Shown: positions 8,832-17,885, numbered from the stretch's first letter. The stretch is 64,000 nt of DNA from an uncultured Mollicutes bacterium (GCA_900539865.1 UQDS01000001.1:1-64000); one strand, 5' to 3'. The notes: generated by a model not told the origin, from the sequence alone. A program made the numbers and translations.

Positions 8832-9194
8832 ATGGAACGCATGTATTATCACAGCGATAAAAAGGGTATAGAAGCGATTAAAGATTATTTAGAACATGAT
8901 CCAGGGGTGACTTTTGACATGGAAAAGCTTGCCACAACCTGGATTCAAACTTACGACTTATATCCTCACGTGTACACCTATGTGATCAGCAGTGAAACAG
9001 TTGGCGAACAAGAGGGACACTATTACATTTGCGCATTGTATAAAATTCCCCATGAACGCTATTATTATGTCTCTCCTCGCACCTATGAAAACAGAGAGGA
9101 AGCAGAGGCCTTAGCAGAGGTCTTAGCCAAAAACTATATCAATTTTGCCTTCATGGATGATTTTTTGAAAACATTGGTTGAGAAAGGCAAATAA
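8832..9194 (+). CDS. Hypothetical protein, 120 residues
   Basis: I do not recognise a family. The product is a soluble, Tyr-rich, mildly acidic protein with no signal peptide, membrane segment, Cys cluster or nucleotide motif. The sequence suggests an alpha/beta domain: an N-terminal helical stretch, then two beta-rich segments (YPHVYTYVISS, GHYYICALYKI), then two helices rich in Glu and Ala. GAGAGG lies just before the start and it begins 11 bases after recJ, so it is probably co-transcribed with it. Codon use matches the neighbours. It is followed by the hairpin at 9231-9252. Confidence 0.75.
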   Translation: MERMYYHSDKKGIEAIKDYLEHDPGVTFDMEKLATTWIQTYDLYPHVYTYVISSETVGEQEGHYYICALYKIPHERYYYVSPRTYENREEAEALAEVLAKNYINFAFMDDFLKTLVEKGK

Positions 9195-9230
9195 TACTTT
9201 ATAATAAGTTACTTTTAATATAGAATAGAA

Positions 9231-9252
9231 GCAGTCGGAGGACTGCTTTTTT
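9231..9252 (+). terminator. Terminator-like hairpin that contains the ftsQ ribosome binding site
   Basis: A perfect 6-bp stem, GCAGTC (9231-9236) with GACTGC (9241-9246), has a GGAG loop and six T residues after it. It looks like an intrinsic terminator for the upstream genes. The loop plus the first stem base form GGAGG, nine bases before the TTG start of the next gene, so the same element can affect both transcription and translation. Confidence 0.75.
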
Positions 9253-10177
9253 GATTTCAAATGTAAATGAAGATTATTCCATCAAGACGCAAGCAAGTCA
9301 TGATACAGTTGAAACGGATATGATGAAGCAAAAGAATAAGCGTCAGAGAGTAAAAACGTTGCTTGTTGTGACGTTATGTTTTTTAATTTCTATACTTTTA
9401 CTCTACTTCATTTTGCCTATGTATCAGTGTAAAAATATCAAAGTGAATGGAAATATTTTCTTTGAAAACAAAGAAGTCGCGGTACTTTCTGAAAATGACA
9501 CTTATCGCCCGCTGATCTTTTTAAATGAAAAGAGAAGCAAAGAAAAGCTGATTGAAAACAGCCACGGCTTTATTCTAGATGCGCAATACTCGACCAATGG
9601 TTTTGCTTCTTCTGTCATCATCAAAGAAGACCATCTTGTCGGGAATATCGACGGGGTAAAATATCTTGGTTCTGATCGAAATTTTAATCAAGCGTTAGAA
9701 GATATCTCTTCCTTGCCACTTGATGAAACAAATATTTACACCCTGAAAGAAAAGCTCGAAAAGCAGGCGTTGAGCGTTCCTAAAATCTTCATAAAAGATG
9801 TCGACAAGATGAGCGATACACAACGAAAACGCGTTCTTTTTCACAGCTGGCAGGCAACGCTTCCTGTGCTGGAAAAAACATATGCGATTCGCTATAGCAG
9901 TGAAGATGCAAAAGTCGCTGATTTTCTCTTCTTGTACCATGGTTCTTACTATCTGTTAAAGAATCTTCTTTACGATAAATTCCCTTATTATTTCGATGAA
10001 AAAAACTTCCCAGACAAGATTTTTAACGCGATGGAGATGGAACAAAAAGAAAATAAACGTCCCAAGAGAACTTACGCGGTATCAACGACTCAATCAGAGT
10101 CTTGTTATAGTTATACTCTGATCTATAACGAAGCCGAAAATACAACAAAACTCACTTATTTTGACGAAGAAATATAA
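9251..10177 (+). CDS. FtsQ/DivIB-like cell division protein
   Basis: A 308-residue bitopic membrane protein: a basic cytoplasmic N-terminus, one TM at about 35-57, then an extracytoplasmic domain whose start (CKNIKVNGNIFFENKEV, residues 60-76) has the pattern of a POTRA domain as in FtsQ/DivIB. Position directly before ftsA and ftsZ is the classical ftsQ place. The rest of the ectodomain is too divergent to identify by eye. The start is a TTG nine bases after GGAGG. The next in-frame ATG (residue 24) lacks a ribosome binding site, although it would still precede the TM segment. The call leans on topology and context. Confidence 0.65.
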   Translation: MISNVNEDYSIKTQASHDTVETDMMKQKNKRQRVKTLLVVTLCFLISILLLYFILPMYQCKNIKVNGNIFFENKEVAVLSENDTYRPLIFLNEKRSKEKLIENSHGFILDAQYSTNGFASSVIIKEDHLVGNIDGVKYLGSDRNFNQALEDISSLPLDETNIYTLKEKLEKQALSVPKIFIKDVDKMSDTQRKRVLFHSWQATLPVLEKTYAIRYSSEDAKVADFLFLYHGSYYLLKNLLYDKFPYYFDEKNFPDKIFNAMEMEQKENKRPKRTYAVSTTQSESCYSYTLIYNEAENTTKLTYFDEEI

Positions 10178-10197
10178 GCTTATTGAAGGAGCGATTT

Positions 10198-11355
10198 ATG
10201 AAAAACAAAGTTACTGTCATTGAAATGACACCGACATTCATCCGTTTGCTCTGTGGTTACACCCTCAACAACAACGTCTATGTTTTACAAGCGTTGGAGG
10301 GAGAGGATTTTACATTGGAAGAAGGATTGCCGGTTGTCCGTGAAGCTGCGGATAGTTTGCGCCTTTTGATCGAGAACGCAAAGAAGACCTTAAACGAAAC
10401 GGATATCGGACCGTTTATTCTCGCTTTGCCTCCGTATCGGTTTGCTGCAAGCGAATCCTTCTCAACCACTGCGACAGCAGATACAAACTCCGTCTTATCT
10501 CTCAACGATTATAAAAACTGCATCAACCGCGCAATGAAAGAAAAGAAGACGCACGACAATACCGCAATCTATTGTGCACCTTTCCGCTTTTCTACTGATA
10601 ACAACGATGCGCTTTTCCAATATCCGGAACAGTGTTTGACCAATGCTTTTGCTATCTATGCGGATGTTCATACAATCGATAGCACTTATTACAAGCGCTG
10701 CAAGGAGATTTTAAATAAGGCGCAAGTTGAACCTTATTTGGAAATTGTCTCCACATACGGAAGCTCCTACTTTATCGATTCTTTCCGCCCGAACATGTCG
10801 CATTATTTACTCCTTGATTTAGAAAAGGAATATTCTTATCTCTCCTACGTCGATTCAGGAAGATTAAAGCTCTCAGTACCATTGAAAGAAAACATCAATA
10901 ACGTTTTACAAGTCTCTTCTCAAACGTTACATATCCCAGTTAAAAAAGTAGAAGAACTAATGCAAATCTATGGTTTCTTCTCCACTCCTGGTTTTGATTA
11001 TTACATGGAAAACGGTCTCTCATTGAAAGATACTTCCTCTTGCTTTATGGCAAGCTTCCGACCGATTGCCATGGAAGTGCAAGAGATGATTCAGCGCTAT
11101 GATATCTCCTTAGAAGTCCCGTTGATTATCTATGGTGCCGGGGCGCAAATTGAAGAGTTAAGCGGTCTCTTTATGAAACTGCTCTCTCGCAATTGCTCCA
11201 CGTTTGAACCCCATATCTTCGGTGCGCAAGGAGGAAGCTACGACAATTGTCTTGGCGCCATCTTATTGTCCTCTCTCCCTTATCAAAAAGCAGAAGACTA
11301 TCGCTCGAAAGAATATAACGAATTCCACCTTCACGGTAGCGGATTTGATCGTTAG
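10198..11355 (+). CDS. ftsA: FtsA-like actin-fold cell division protein, divergent
   Basis: A 385-residue protein just before ftsZ with the size and layout of FtsA, the membrane tether and organiser of the Z-ring. The actin-fold landmarks are recognisable but altered. Phosphate-1 reads VIEMTPTFIRLL (Asp to Glu, Gly lost). Phosphate-2, usually DIGGGTT, reads DLEKEYS near 206-212. The adenosine motif YGAGAQIEEL is kept near 310. No clear C-terminal amphipathic membrane helix is visible. ATP binding may therefore be lost. ATG is set by GAAGGAG at 10185-10191. An upstream TTG at 10183 is unlikely because the ribosome binding site would lie within it. Confidence 0.75.
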   Translation: MKNKVTVIEMTPTFIRLLCGYTLNNNVYVLQALEGEDFTLEEGLPVVREAADSLRLLIENAKKTLNETDIGPFILALPPYRFAASESFSTTATADTNSVLSLNDYKNCINRAMKEKKTHDNTAIYCAPFRFSTDNNDALFQYPEQCLTNAFAIYADVHTIDSTYYKRCKEILNKAQVEPYLEIVSTYGSSYFIDSFRPNMSHYLLLDLEKEYSYLSYVDSGRLKLSVPLKENINNVLQVSSQTLHIPVKKVEELMQIYGFFSTPGFDYYMENGLSLKDTSSCFMASFRPIAMEVQEMIQRYDISLEVPLIIYGAGAQIEELSGLFMKLLSRNCSTFEPHIFGAQGGSYDNCLGAILLSSLPYQKAEDYRSKEYNEFHLHGSGFDR

Positions 11356-11371
11356 AAAGGAAAATTGACTT

Positions 11372-12715
11372 ATGGAAGAAAAAGAAATGCAACAGATTTA
11401 TGATGATGAAGATCTTCGTCAAAATGCGTTGATTAAAGTTATCGGTGTCGGTGGCGGCGGCTGCAATGCTGTCAACGGCATGATTCACGACAAAGAAGAC
11501 ATGGTGGAATACTGGGTATTCAACACCGATTCTCAGGCGTTGAGAAATTCTCCTTGTGAAAATAAATTCGCACTCGGTGTCAATGTGACTAGAGGCCTTG
11601 GCGCCGGCGGCCTTCCTTCCAAAGGTAAGGAAGCAGCGGAAGCTTCTTATGAAGATATCAAGAAGAGAGTCAAGGGCGCAGATATGGTCTTTATCGCTGC
11701 CGGTGAAGGCGGTGGAACGGGTACTGGTGCTGCGCCGGTAATCGCAAAAGCGGCCAAAGAAGAAGGCTGTCTAGTTTTAGGCATTGTCACTCGTCCTTTC
11801 AACTTTGAAGGAAAGACGAGAAAGACAAATGCGCTCATGGGCATCAACGAATTAAAACAATATGTCGATGCCTTGATTGTTGTCTCGAATGATAAATTGA
11901 TGTTCAACGGCGGCGATTTGTCTGTCACAAACGCTTTTGCTAATGTCGATCACATCCTTGCGACTTCGGTCAAGACGGTCACTGATTTGATTTTGGTTCA
12001 CGGCATTATCAACCTCGACTTTGCTGATGTGAAAGCCACATTAGGAGGGAAAGGTTTAGCTTTGATTGGTATCGGTGAAGCTAAGGGAGAAAACAAAGCC
12101 ATTGAAGCGAGTAAAAACGCAATCAACTCCCCGCTTTTAGAGTCCTCTATCCGCGGTTCTAATTCCATGATCATCAACTTTACAGTCGGTGATAAGACAA
12201 CCTTAAATGAAATCAATGCTGCGGTAGAATATATCACCGAGACAGCGACCGGAAAAGAAAACAGCAATTGCAACATCATGTTTGGCGTTCAGCATGATCC
12301 GGAATTGGATGATACGCTTCGCATCGCTATCATCGCTACTGATTTTGATAAGGAAATCACATTCAGCGATCCTGTCAAGATGAGAAGCGAGACCTCTTAC
12401 AACGAAGAACACAAGGAAGAGAGCAAAGAAAATTCGCAAACTCCTGTGGAAAGAAAGTTGGAAGAATCGAAGAATGCCTCTGTGCTTCCTGATTTCTTAA
12501 GAAGCAGATTGCAACCGCATCCTGTCAGTGAAACGACGGAAAAGATAGATTCCGAAGAAGAGCGCAAAGAAGAATCTTTCGAAGAGGAAAAGAACGAAGA
12601 AAATCCTTCCGTTGGTCAAACAGAATTGAAAAACGCTTTTGCTCCGTTTAATAGACATGATGAGGATGACGATGATGAACCCCTTGTCATGACCCACCGT
12701 CCGGACTTAGATTAA
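11372..12715 (+). CDS. ftsZ: Cell division protein FtsZ
   Basis: A 447-residue tubulin-like GTPase that forms the Z-ring. The signature GGGTGTG is at 113-119, the N-terminal glycine loop GVGGGG at 25-30, and the catalytic T7 loop NLDFADV at 214-220. All are intact. The C-terminal part is unusual. A segment VLPDFLRSRL (371-380) matches the conserved C-terminal peptide that binds FtsA and other partners, but it is followed by about 67 very acidic residues instead of ending the protein. AAAGGA at 11356-11361 precedes ATG by ten bases. Confidence 0.97.
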   Translation: MEEKEMQQIYDDEDLRQNALIKVIGVGGGGCNAVNGMIHDKEDMVEYWVFNTDSQALRNSPCENKFALGVNVTRGLGAGGLPSKGKEAAEASYEDIKKRVKGADMVFIAAGEGGGTGTGAAPVIAKAAKEEGCLVLGIVTRPFNFEGKTRKTNALMGINELKQYVDALIVVSNDKLMFNGGDLSVTNAFANVDHILATSVKTVTDLILVHGIINLDFADVKATLGGKGLALIGIGEAKGENKAIEASKNAINSPLLESSIRGSNSMIINFTVGDKTTLNEINAAVEYITETATGKENSNCNIMFGVQHDPELDDTLRIAIIATDFDKEITFSDPVKMRSETSYNEEHKEESKENSQTPVERKLEESKNASVLPDFLRSRLQPHPVSETTEKIDSEEERKEESFEEEKNEENPSVGQTELKNAFAPFNRHDEDDDDEPLVMTHRPDLD

Positions 12716-12736
12716 TTCTTAGAAGGAGTAGACTTT

Positions 12737-13783
12737 ATGGAACTTTTTGAATTTGAATTAAAAGCAAAAGAGGAATTGTCTTTTGCAAAGGAAGAATATC
12801 TCAAAATTAAAGATAAGAGCTCTTTGGAAGCTTTTAAAGGTCGCTTCCTTGGCAAAAAGAGTAATTTGACTCAGTTTTATGCCCAGATGCGCAATGTCAA
12901 ACCGGAAGATAAAAAAGCTTTCGGCGCTTTGTTGACCCAATTAAAAGGAGATTTGACTGCGCTCTTTGAAGAAAAGGAAAACGCGTTGAAACAAGAAGAG
13001 CTCAACGCCCGTCTTGCCAAAGAAAAAATCGATATCACGTTACCTGGATATCACGAAGACATGGGTTCAAAGCACCCGTTTTATGCGATCGTCGATGATA
13101 TCACGGACTTCTTTGTCGGCTTGGGTTATGAAATTGCCGATGGTCCTGAAGTAGAAAGTGATCGCAACAATTTTGAATTGATGAATATCCCTTCTGACCA
13201 CCCTGCTCGCGATATGCAAGATTCTTTTACGATTGACCCGACGACTGTTTTAAGAAGTCATACTTCTTGCGTTCAGGCTCGTGTCATGGAAAAGATGGAA
13301 GGAAAGGGACCTGTTAAAGTCATTTGTCCTGGTAAAGTTTACCGCCGTGACAACGATGCGACCCACTCTCATCAATTTGGTCAAATCGAGGGATTGGTCA
13401 TTTCGGAAGATGTCACTTTTGCTAATCTTTTAGAGACATTGACACAACTTCTTCGCCATCTTTTCGGCGAAAAGAGAGAAGTTCGTTTCCGCCCTTCTTA
13501 TTTCCCTTTCACGGAGCCTTCTGTCGAAGCGGATATCTCTTGTTTTGAATGCAATGGCAAGGGTTGCTCCATGTGCAAACACACCGGATGGATTGAAGTT
13601 TTAGGCTCTGGTATGGTTCATCCTAACGTCCTTCGTCTCAACGGTTATGATGATAAAAAATACAAGGGCTTTGCCTTTGGCATTGGTATTGACCGCGTCG
13701 CTATGCTCAAGTATGGCATCGATGACATCAAGCGTTTTTATACCAATGACATCGATTTTCTCAAGCAGTTTAGAAAGGAGTAG
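12737..13783 (+). CDS. pheS: Phenylalanine-tRNA ligase alpha subunit
   Basis: A 348-residue class II synthetase alpha chain forming the (alpha beta)2 PheRS. It has an N-terminal coiled-coil tRNA-binding region (about 1-100) and the catalytic domain with motif 2 (VICPGKVYRRDNDATHSHQF) and motif 3 (GFAFGIGIDRVAML). A Cys-rich segment at about 268-283 (CFECNGKGCSMC) lies in the usual bacterial position. AAGGAG, eight bases upstream, fixes the start. pheT follows after three bases. Confidence 0.97.
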   Translation: MELFEFELKAKEELSFAKEEYLKIKDKSSLEAFKGRFLGKKSNLTQFYAQMRNVKPEDKKAFGALLTQLKGDLTALFEEKENALKQEELNARLAKEKIDITLPGYHEDMGSKHPFYAIVDDITDFFVGLGYEIADGPEVESDRNNFELMNIPSDHPARDMQDSFTIDPTTVLRSHTSCVQARVMEKMEGKGPVKVICPGKVYRRDNDATHSHQFGQIEGLVISEDVTFANLLETLTQLLRHLFGEKREVRFRPSYFPFTEPSVEADISCFECNGKGCSMCKHTGWIEVLGSGMVHPNVLRLNGYDDKKYKGFAFGIGIDRVAMLKYGIDDIKRFYTNDIDFLKQFRKE

Positions 13784-13786
13784 GCC

Positions 13787-16162
13787 ATGTTATTTTCAAT
13801 CAAAGGTTTATCTCAGTTTGTCGATCTTTCCACAATCGATTTAAAGGAGCTGAGAAATCGACTTACATTCTCTGGCTTTGAAGTGGAAGAAGTGCAAGAG
13901 ATGGCAAGCGCTTCAAACCTTGTCATCGGCCAAGTCCTCACTTGCGTCAATCATCCTGATTCCGATCATCTTCACATATTGACTGTCGATTGTGGAAATG
14001 AAGGAATTAAGAACATTGTCTGCGGTGCTCCCAATGTCAAAGAAGGTTTAAAAGTAATCGTCGCATTAGAAGGATGTGTCTTACCTGCACTTGGTGTTAC
14101 GATTAAAAAAGGCGCAATCCGCAACGTTCCTTCCGAAGGAATGTGCTGCTCTTTGTTAGAACTTGGTGTCGACAAAGAATCGTTAGAAGAAAATTCTCCT
14201 AGCTTGAACGGAATTGAAGAACTTCCCGAAGATGCACCTGTCGGCTTGAAAGACGTCTTAGCTTATCTGCATATCGACGACACCATTTTTGACATCAATG
14301 TCTTACCAAACCGCCCGGATTGTTTAAGCTATATCGGTATGGCACGCGAAATCTCTTCTCTTCTCTCTTTGCCTATGAAGGAACTTCCTTCTTTCGATCT
14401 CACCTCTTTACCAAAACAAGAAGATTGCAAGACTTCTTGTGCTTCTTGTGCTCGTTTTGATTTAGTCAAAATTAATAACGTAGTTTTGAAAAAGGAAACA
14501 CCTCTTTTTGTCAAGCGTGTATTGATGGCTAATGGCATCCGTCCGCTCTCCCCGATTGTTGACTTAGGAAACTACAGCATGCTTCTTACCGGTCAACCGT
14601 TAAATATGTATGACGACGATTTTAACAAAGATAGCACTTATGTCGCACGCGATGATTACGAAGGAAAGTTCGTCGCTTTTGACGGAAGAGCATTCGACTT
14701 GATCAAAGGCGATATTGTGATTGCTTCCTCCTCTTCTACTCCTCTTTGTCTTGCCGGTATCATGGCTGGACAAGAAGCCAGTGTGAAAGCAGATACGAAG
14801 AACATCGCGATTGAAGCTGCTTCTTTCTATCATGCCAATATCCGTCACACTTGTGCCCGCTTAGGTCTTTCTAGCCCCTCGAGCATTCTCTTTGGAAAAG
14901 GAAGAAACCCGAAGATGATTCCGGAAGCGTTGAGCGTTACTTTAGGTTTGCTCCCTCTCTTCTTTGAATCTTATGAAATTGTCTCTTATTCTAGCGATAA
15001 TAAAGCGCCAAATGAGAATCAGCCTTTCTTCTTCGACAAAAACAAATTGAATGAAAGACTCGGCTCTTGTTACACCGAGGAAGAAATCGATCGGGTCTTA
15101 CAAGCTTACCGCATTCAAAAAGTTGATGAACATCATCTTTTAGCTCCGCTTGATCGCGTAGATATCAACGAGCAATGTGATATCGAAGAAGAAGTCTTCC
15201 GCTATTATCCTGCCGAAAAGATTCTTCCTTCCTTTACTTCCTTCCCGGTGACCCGCGGAAAGCTCTCGCCGAGTCAAAAAGCGAAGAGAGAAATACGTGA
15301 AACTTTAATTCACCGCGGACTTTGTGAAATTCTTTCTTTCACTTTAGTCAGTGAAAAAGAAGACAAACAGCTTCGCGTATTCAACCAAGAAGAGTCATAT
15401 CGCATCATCAATCCGATGACGAAAGATCACGAAATTGTCCGCAGTGATCTCTTAAGTTCGATGTTGCTTACGATGAAATACAATATGGCGCATCAGAAGA
15501 AAGATCTTGCGCTCTTTGAAATTTCCGATGTGGATACAAAGAAAGGTGTATTGACCTATCTTAGCATCGGTCTCTCTGGCTTTACTTGCTTAGCGCAAGA
15601 TTATAAAGCACGCCCTTATGATTTCTATGATTTGAAGGGTATGATCGAAGTCATTTTCCAAAAGCTTGGCATCAATCCAAACCGTTATCGTTTGGCATAC
15701 TCGAAGAATCCTTACTTCCACCCGAACTGTTCTTGTGATATCTTCATGGGTAAAGATTTGATCGGAACTTTTGGAAAACTGCATCCTTCCTTTGAAAAAG
15801 AAGAGATTTATTTAGCCGAGCTCAATCTTTCTTACCTCCTTAACCTCAAGGGCAGCAAGACAAAATTTGTCCCCTTCTCTTCTTATCCTACGGTTCGCCG
15901 TGACCTTTCCTTTAAGATGAGAGATGGCGTTGATTTCGCTACGCTTAAAAAGACAATTCTCAAAGCAAAAGGAACATACTTGAAAGACGTTCTTTTCTTC
16001 GATGACTTTACCGATAAGGTAACCGGCGGTCACTTCTTAGGTGTCTCTTTGATTTTAGGAAAAGAAGATGGCACGTTAAAAGATGCTGAAATTCAGGCGT
16101 CCATTGCGCAAGTTGTCTCTGTGGTTAAAAGTGAGCTTTCGCTCACCTTGAGAGGAGAATAA
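13787..16162 (+). CDS. pheT: Phenylalanine-tRNA ligase beta subunit
   Basis: A 791-residue beta chain with the standard bacterial domain order: EMAP-type tRNA-binding OB fold (about 40-150), B3/B4 editing domain (about 210-400), B5 domain, catalytic-like core, and a C-terminal FDX-ACB anticodon-binding domain (FSSYPTVRRDLSF near 700). It pairs with PheS and hydrolyses mischarged Tyr-tRNA. AAAGGAG six bases before ATG sets the start. thyX follows after a single base, so pheST, thyX and the next gene form an operon. Confidence 0.97.
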   Translation: MLFSIKGLSQFVDLSTIDLKELRNRLTFSGFEVEEVQEMASASNLVIGQVLTCVNHPDSDHLHILTVDCGNEGIKNIVCGAPNVKEGLKVIVALEGCVLPALGVTIKKGAIRNVPSEGMCCSLLELGVDKESLEENSPSLNGIEELPEDAPVGLKDVLAYLHIDDTIFDINVLPNRPDCLSYIGMAREISSLLSLPMKELPSFDLTSLPKQEDCKTSCASCARFDLVKINNVVLKKETPLFVKRVLMANGIRPLSPIVDLGNYSMLLTGQPLNMYDDDFNKDSTYVARDDYEGKFVAFDGRAFDLIKGDIVIASSSSTPLCLAGIMAGQEASVKADTKNIAIEAASFYHANIRHTCARLGLSSPSSILFGKGRNPKMIPEALSVTLGLLPLFFESYEIVSYSSDNKAPNENQPFFFDKNKLNERLGSCYTEEEIDRVLQAYRIQKVDEHHLLAPLDRVDINEQCDIEEEVFRYYPAEKILPSFTSFPVTRGKLSPSQKAKREIRETLIHRGLCEILSFTLVSEKEDKQLRVFNQEESYRIINPMTKDHEIVRSDLLSSMLLTMKYNMAHQKKDLALFEISDVDTKKGVLTYLSIGLSGFTCLAQDYKARPYDFYDLKGMIEVIFQKLGINPNRYRLAYSKNPYFHPNCSCDIFMGKDLIGTFGKLHPSFEKEEIYLAELNLSYLLNLKGSKTKFVPFSSYPTVRRDLSFKMRDGVDFATLKKTILKAKGTYLKDVLFFDDFTDKVTGGHFLGVSLILGKEDGTLKDAEIQASIAQVVSVVKSELSLTLRGE

Positions 16163-16163
16163 T

Positions 16164-17072
16164 ATGTTTCAATTGATCGAAGATTCTGCTGTTGAAATCC
16201 GCAACGATGATTTTTATGACAAGGTCGCGACTGTCGCACATAATTGTTACCAAGTTAAAGAAAAAGATCACGAATCCAATGTTGCCTTTATCTCACGTTT
16301 GATTTCTGCACGCCATCTTGCGATGGTGGAACATTACACATACACTTTTAAAGTAGAGGAAGAACTCTATGAGAAGACGATGAAACTCCACAATCGCTTC
16401 TATACGCTTTCTGGCTTACAAGATGGTGTGGGTGTATATTTGGTCACCCTCTCCCTTCGCGTGCTTCTTGAGGCGCTTTACAGCGGTTCTAACGCGGAAA
16501 AGAGTGTCGCATCTGTCTATGTCCGCTCCTTGCCGGAAGATGTGAAGGTTCTCTTTGATTTTGACTCTTTCCATTTAAAGGAGACTTCTACTGCCGAACG
16601 CTTCGATTTAGACGCAAATCGCGCCATGCTCCCTGAATCCGTTTATCAGGCCCATAAGACCATCACTTATCACATCATTACGGACCGTGGTGTCACTCAT
16701 GAAATTGTCCGTCATCGCCTTTGTGCTTTTGCACAAGAGTCGACGCGCTATTGTAACTATACTAAGGATAAATTCTCCAATTGTTTAACCTTTATGAAAC
16801 CTTTGCGTTACGATGAATTTAAAGACATATATGACGCATATTACAGCGCCTGTAGCGACGCTTATTTTAAGCTTGTCGCACAGGGCGCAAGACCCGATGA
16901 GGCTCGAAGCGTTTTACCAAACTCTTTAAAAGCCAGCATCATGGTCACTTGCTCCATTGAAGAATGGAAAACAATCTTCTCGCTTCGCATCTCTGATCAT
17001 GCACATCCGGATATTAACCGCGTCATGATAAAAGTTCGCGACGATATGAAAAAGAAAGGATACATTCAATGA
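16164..17072 (+). CDS. thyX: Flavin-dependent thymidylate synthase ThyX
   Basis: A 302-residue FAD- and NADPH-dependent enzyme methylating dUMP to dTMP using methylene-tetrahydrofolate. The defining RHR-X7-S motif is intact (RHRLCAFAQES, near 183-193), followed by TRYCNYTKD. It is longer than the common 210-250 residues. It replaces ThyA or complements it; no thyA is visible in the window. The start has AGAGGAG seven bases upstream. It overlaps the next gene by an ATGA junction. Linkage to pheST is not one I recognise as conserved. Confidence 0.94.
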   Translation: MFQLIEDSAVEIRNDDFYDKVATVAHNCYQVKEKDHESNVAFISRLISARHLAMVEHYTYTFKVEEELYEKTMKLHNRFYTLSGLQDGVGVYLVTLSLRVLLEALYSGSNAEKSVASVYVRSLPEDVKVLFDFDSFHLKETSTAERFDLDANRAMLPESVYQAHKTITYHIITDRGVTHEIVRHRLCAFAQESTRYCNYTKDKFSNCLTFMKPLRYDEFKDIYDAYYSACSDAYFKLVAQGARPDEARSVLPNSLKASIMVTCSIEEWKTIFSLRISDHAHPDINRVMIKVRDDMKKKGYIQ

Positions 17073-17575
17073 AAGAAGAAGATATTCGCATTGTCTTTGA
17101 TCCAAGTCAAGTAAAAATCGGCGAAGAATACAATGTCGAATTCGCTTTGACAACAAAGGAAAAGAGTTATTTTCCTTTCTTAGACAACATAGATGATTTG
17201 CATTTCACCTTAAGCGTAGAAGGAACAAGCGAAGTGATGCACTTGCTGATCTCCTGCGCTGGTATTGTCCATCTTTTTGATGCGCATGATGGTGAAAAAT
17301 GCGATGTTGAATTAGAAGACTCTGTCGATGTTATCATCGACACTTCCCACGATGAAAACAGTGATATTCTTCCGGATGAAGATGGTTTGTACGATCTTCG
17401 CGGTTCTATATTGGCGCTTTTGTTTAACACCATACCGCAAAATTATTCCGAAGTGGAATTGACTCGCGTAGAAGGTAACGGCTACATCTTGATGTCGGAA
17501 GAAGAATACGAAAAAGAAAGAGCAAAACAAAACAATCCTTTCGCCGGTTTGGATGATTCCTCTTTTGAAGAGTGA
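17069..17575 (+). CDS. YceD/DUF177-family protein
   Basis: A 168-residue acidic protein with the YceD (DUF177) layout: an N-terminal beta-rich half, a central CDVEL segment, then LPDEDGLYDLRGSILALLFNTIP, which matches the family pattern of an acidic turn followed by a DL..L..E.lll.lP-like helix. The tail NPFAGLDD also fits. YceD proteins are linked to 23S rRNA and 50S assembly and usually sit directly before rpmF (L32). Here no rpmF follows, only a terminator. It overlaps thyX by ATGA. Confidence 0.75.
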   Translation: MKEEDIRIVFDPSQVKIGEEYNVEFALTTKEKSYFPFLDNIDDLHFTLSVEGTSEVMHLLISCAGIVHLFDAHDGEKCDVELEDSVDVIIDTSHDENSDILPDEDGLYDLRGSILALLFNTIPQNYSEVELTRVEGNGYILMSEEEYEKERAKQNNPFAGLDDSSFEE

Positions 17576-17599
17576 TTTCTTCTGTAGATCTTAAATGAA

Positions 17600-17631
17600 A
17601 ACTCCTTGCTCTCAAGGAGTTTTTTATTTTT
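17600..17631 (+). terminator. Intrinsic terminator after the pheST-thyX-yceD operon
   Basis: ACTCCTTG (17601-17608) pairs perfectly with CAAGGAGT (17613-17620) around a four-base loop, followed by TTTTTATTTTT. Confidence 0.93.
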
Positions 17632-17702
17632 CATTTTCAAAAGGAAGAAGCGCTCTTTGATATTTCATGCAATTGCATAATTGTTTGTTGAACACGGGGG
17701 AT

Positions 17703-17815
17703 AAAGTGTTTAAAATCTTGAAAAAATAAAAATATGTCCCACTTTGATACCACAATTGTACACTTTTCTCCCACACCAGCAGAAAATGATTGAAATATTG
17801 CGATAAATACGGCAC
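17703..17815. promoter_or_regulatory. Phased GTG boxes upstream of mraZ (candidate MraZ sites)
   Basis: Four minus-strand GTG boxes have their CAC complements at 17740, 17751, 17761 and 17772, spaced 11, 10 and 11 bases, one DNA turn each. Two read AAAGTGG and AAAGTGT, matching the AAAGTG[T/G] box described for mycoplasma MraZ. A plus-strand AAAGTGT lies at 17703-17709 and another CAC at 17813-17815. The rest of this spacer holds no gene. Confidence 0.6.
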
Positions 17816-17885
17816 TTTTCCAAGATTTGTAACAGGAGATTTAACGGGGATAAAAACAATAATTTAGTAAAAAAACAAAAAAGTA

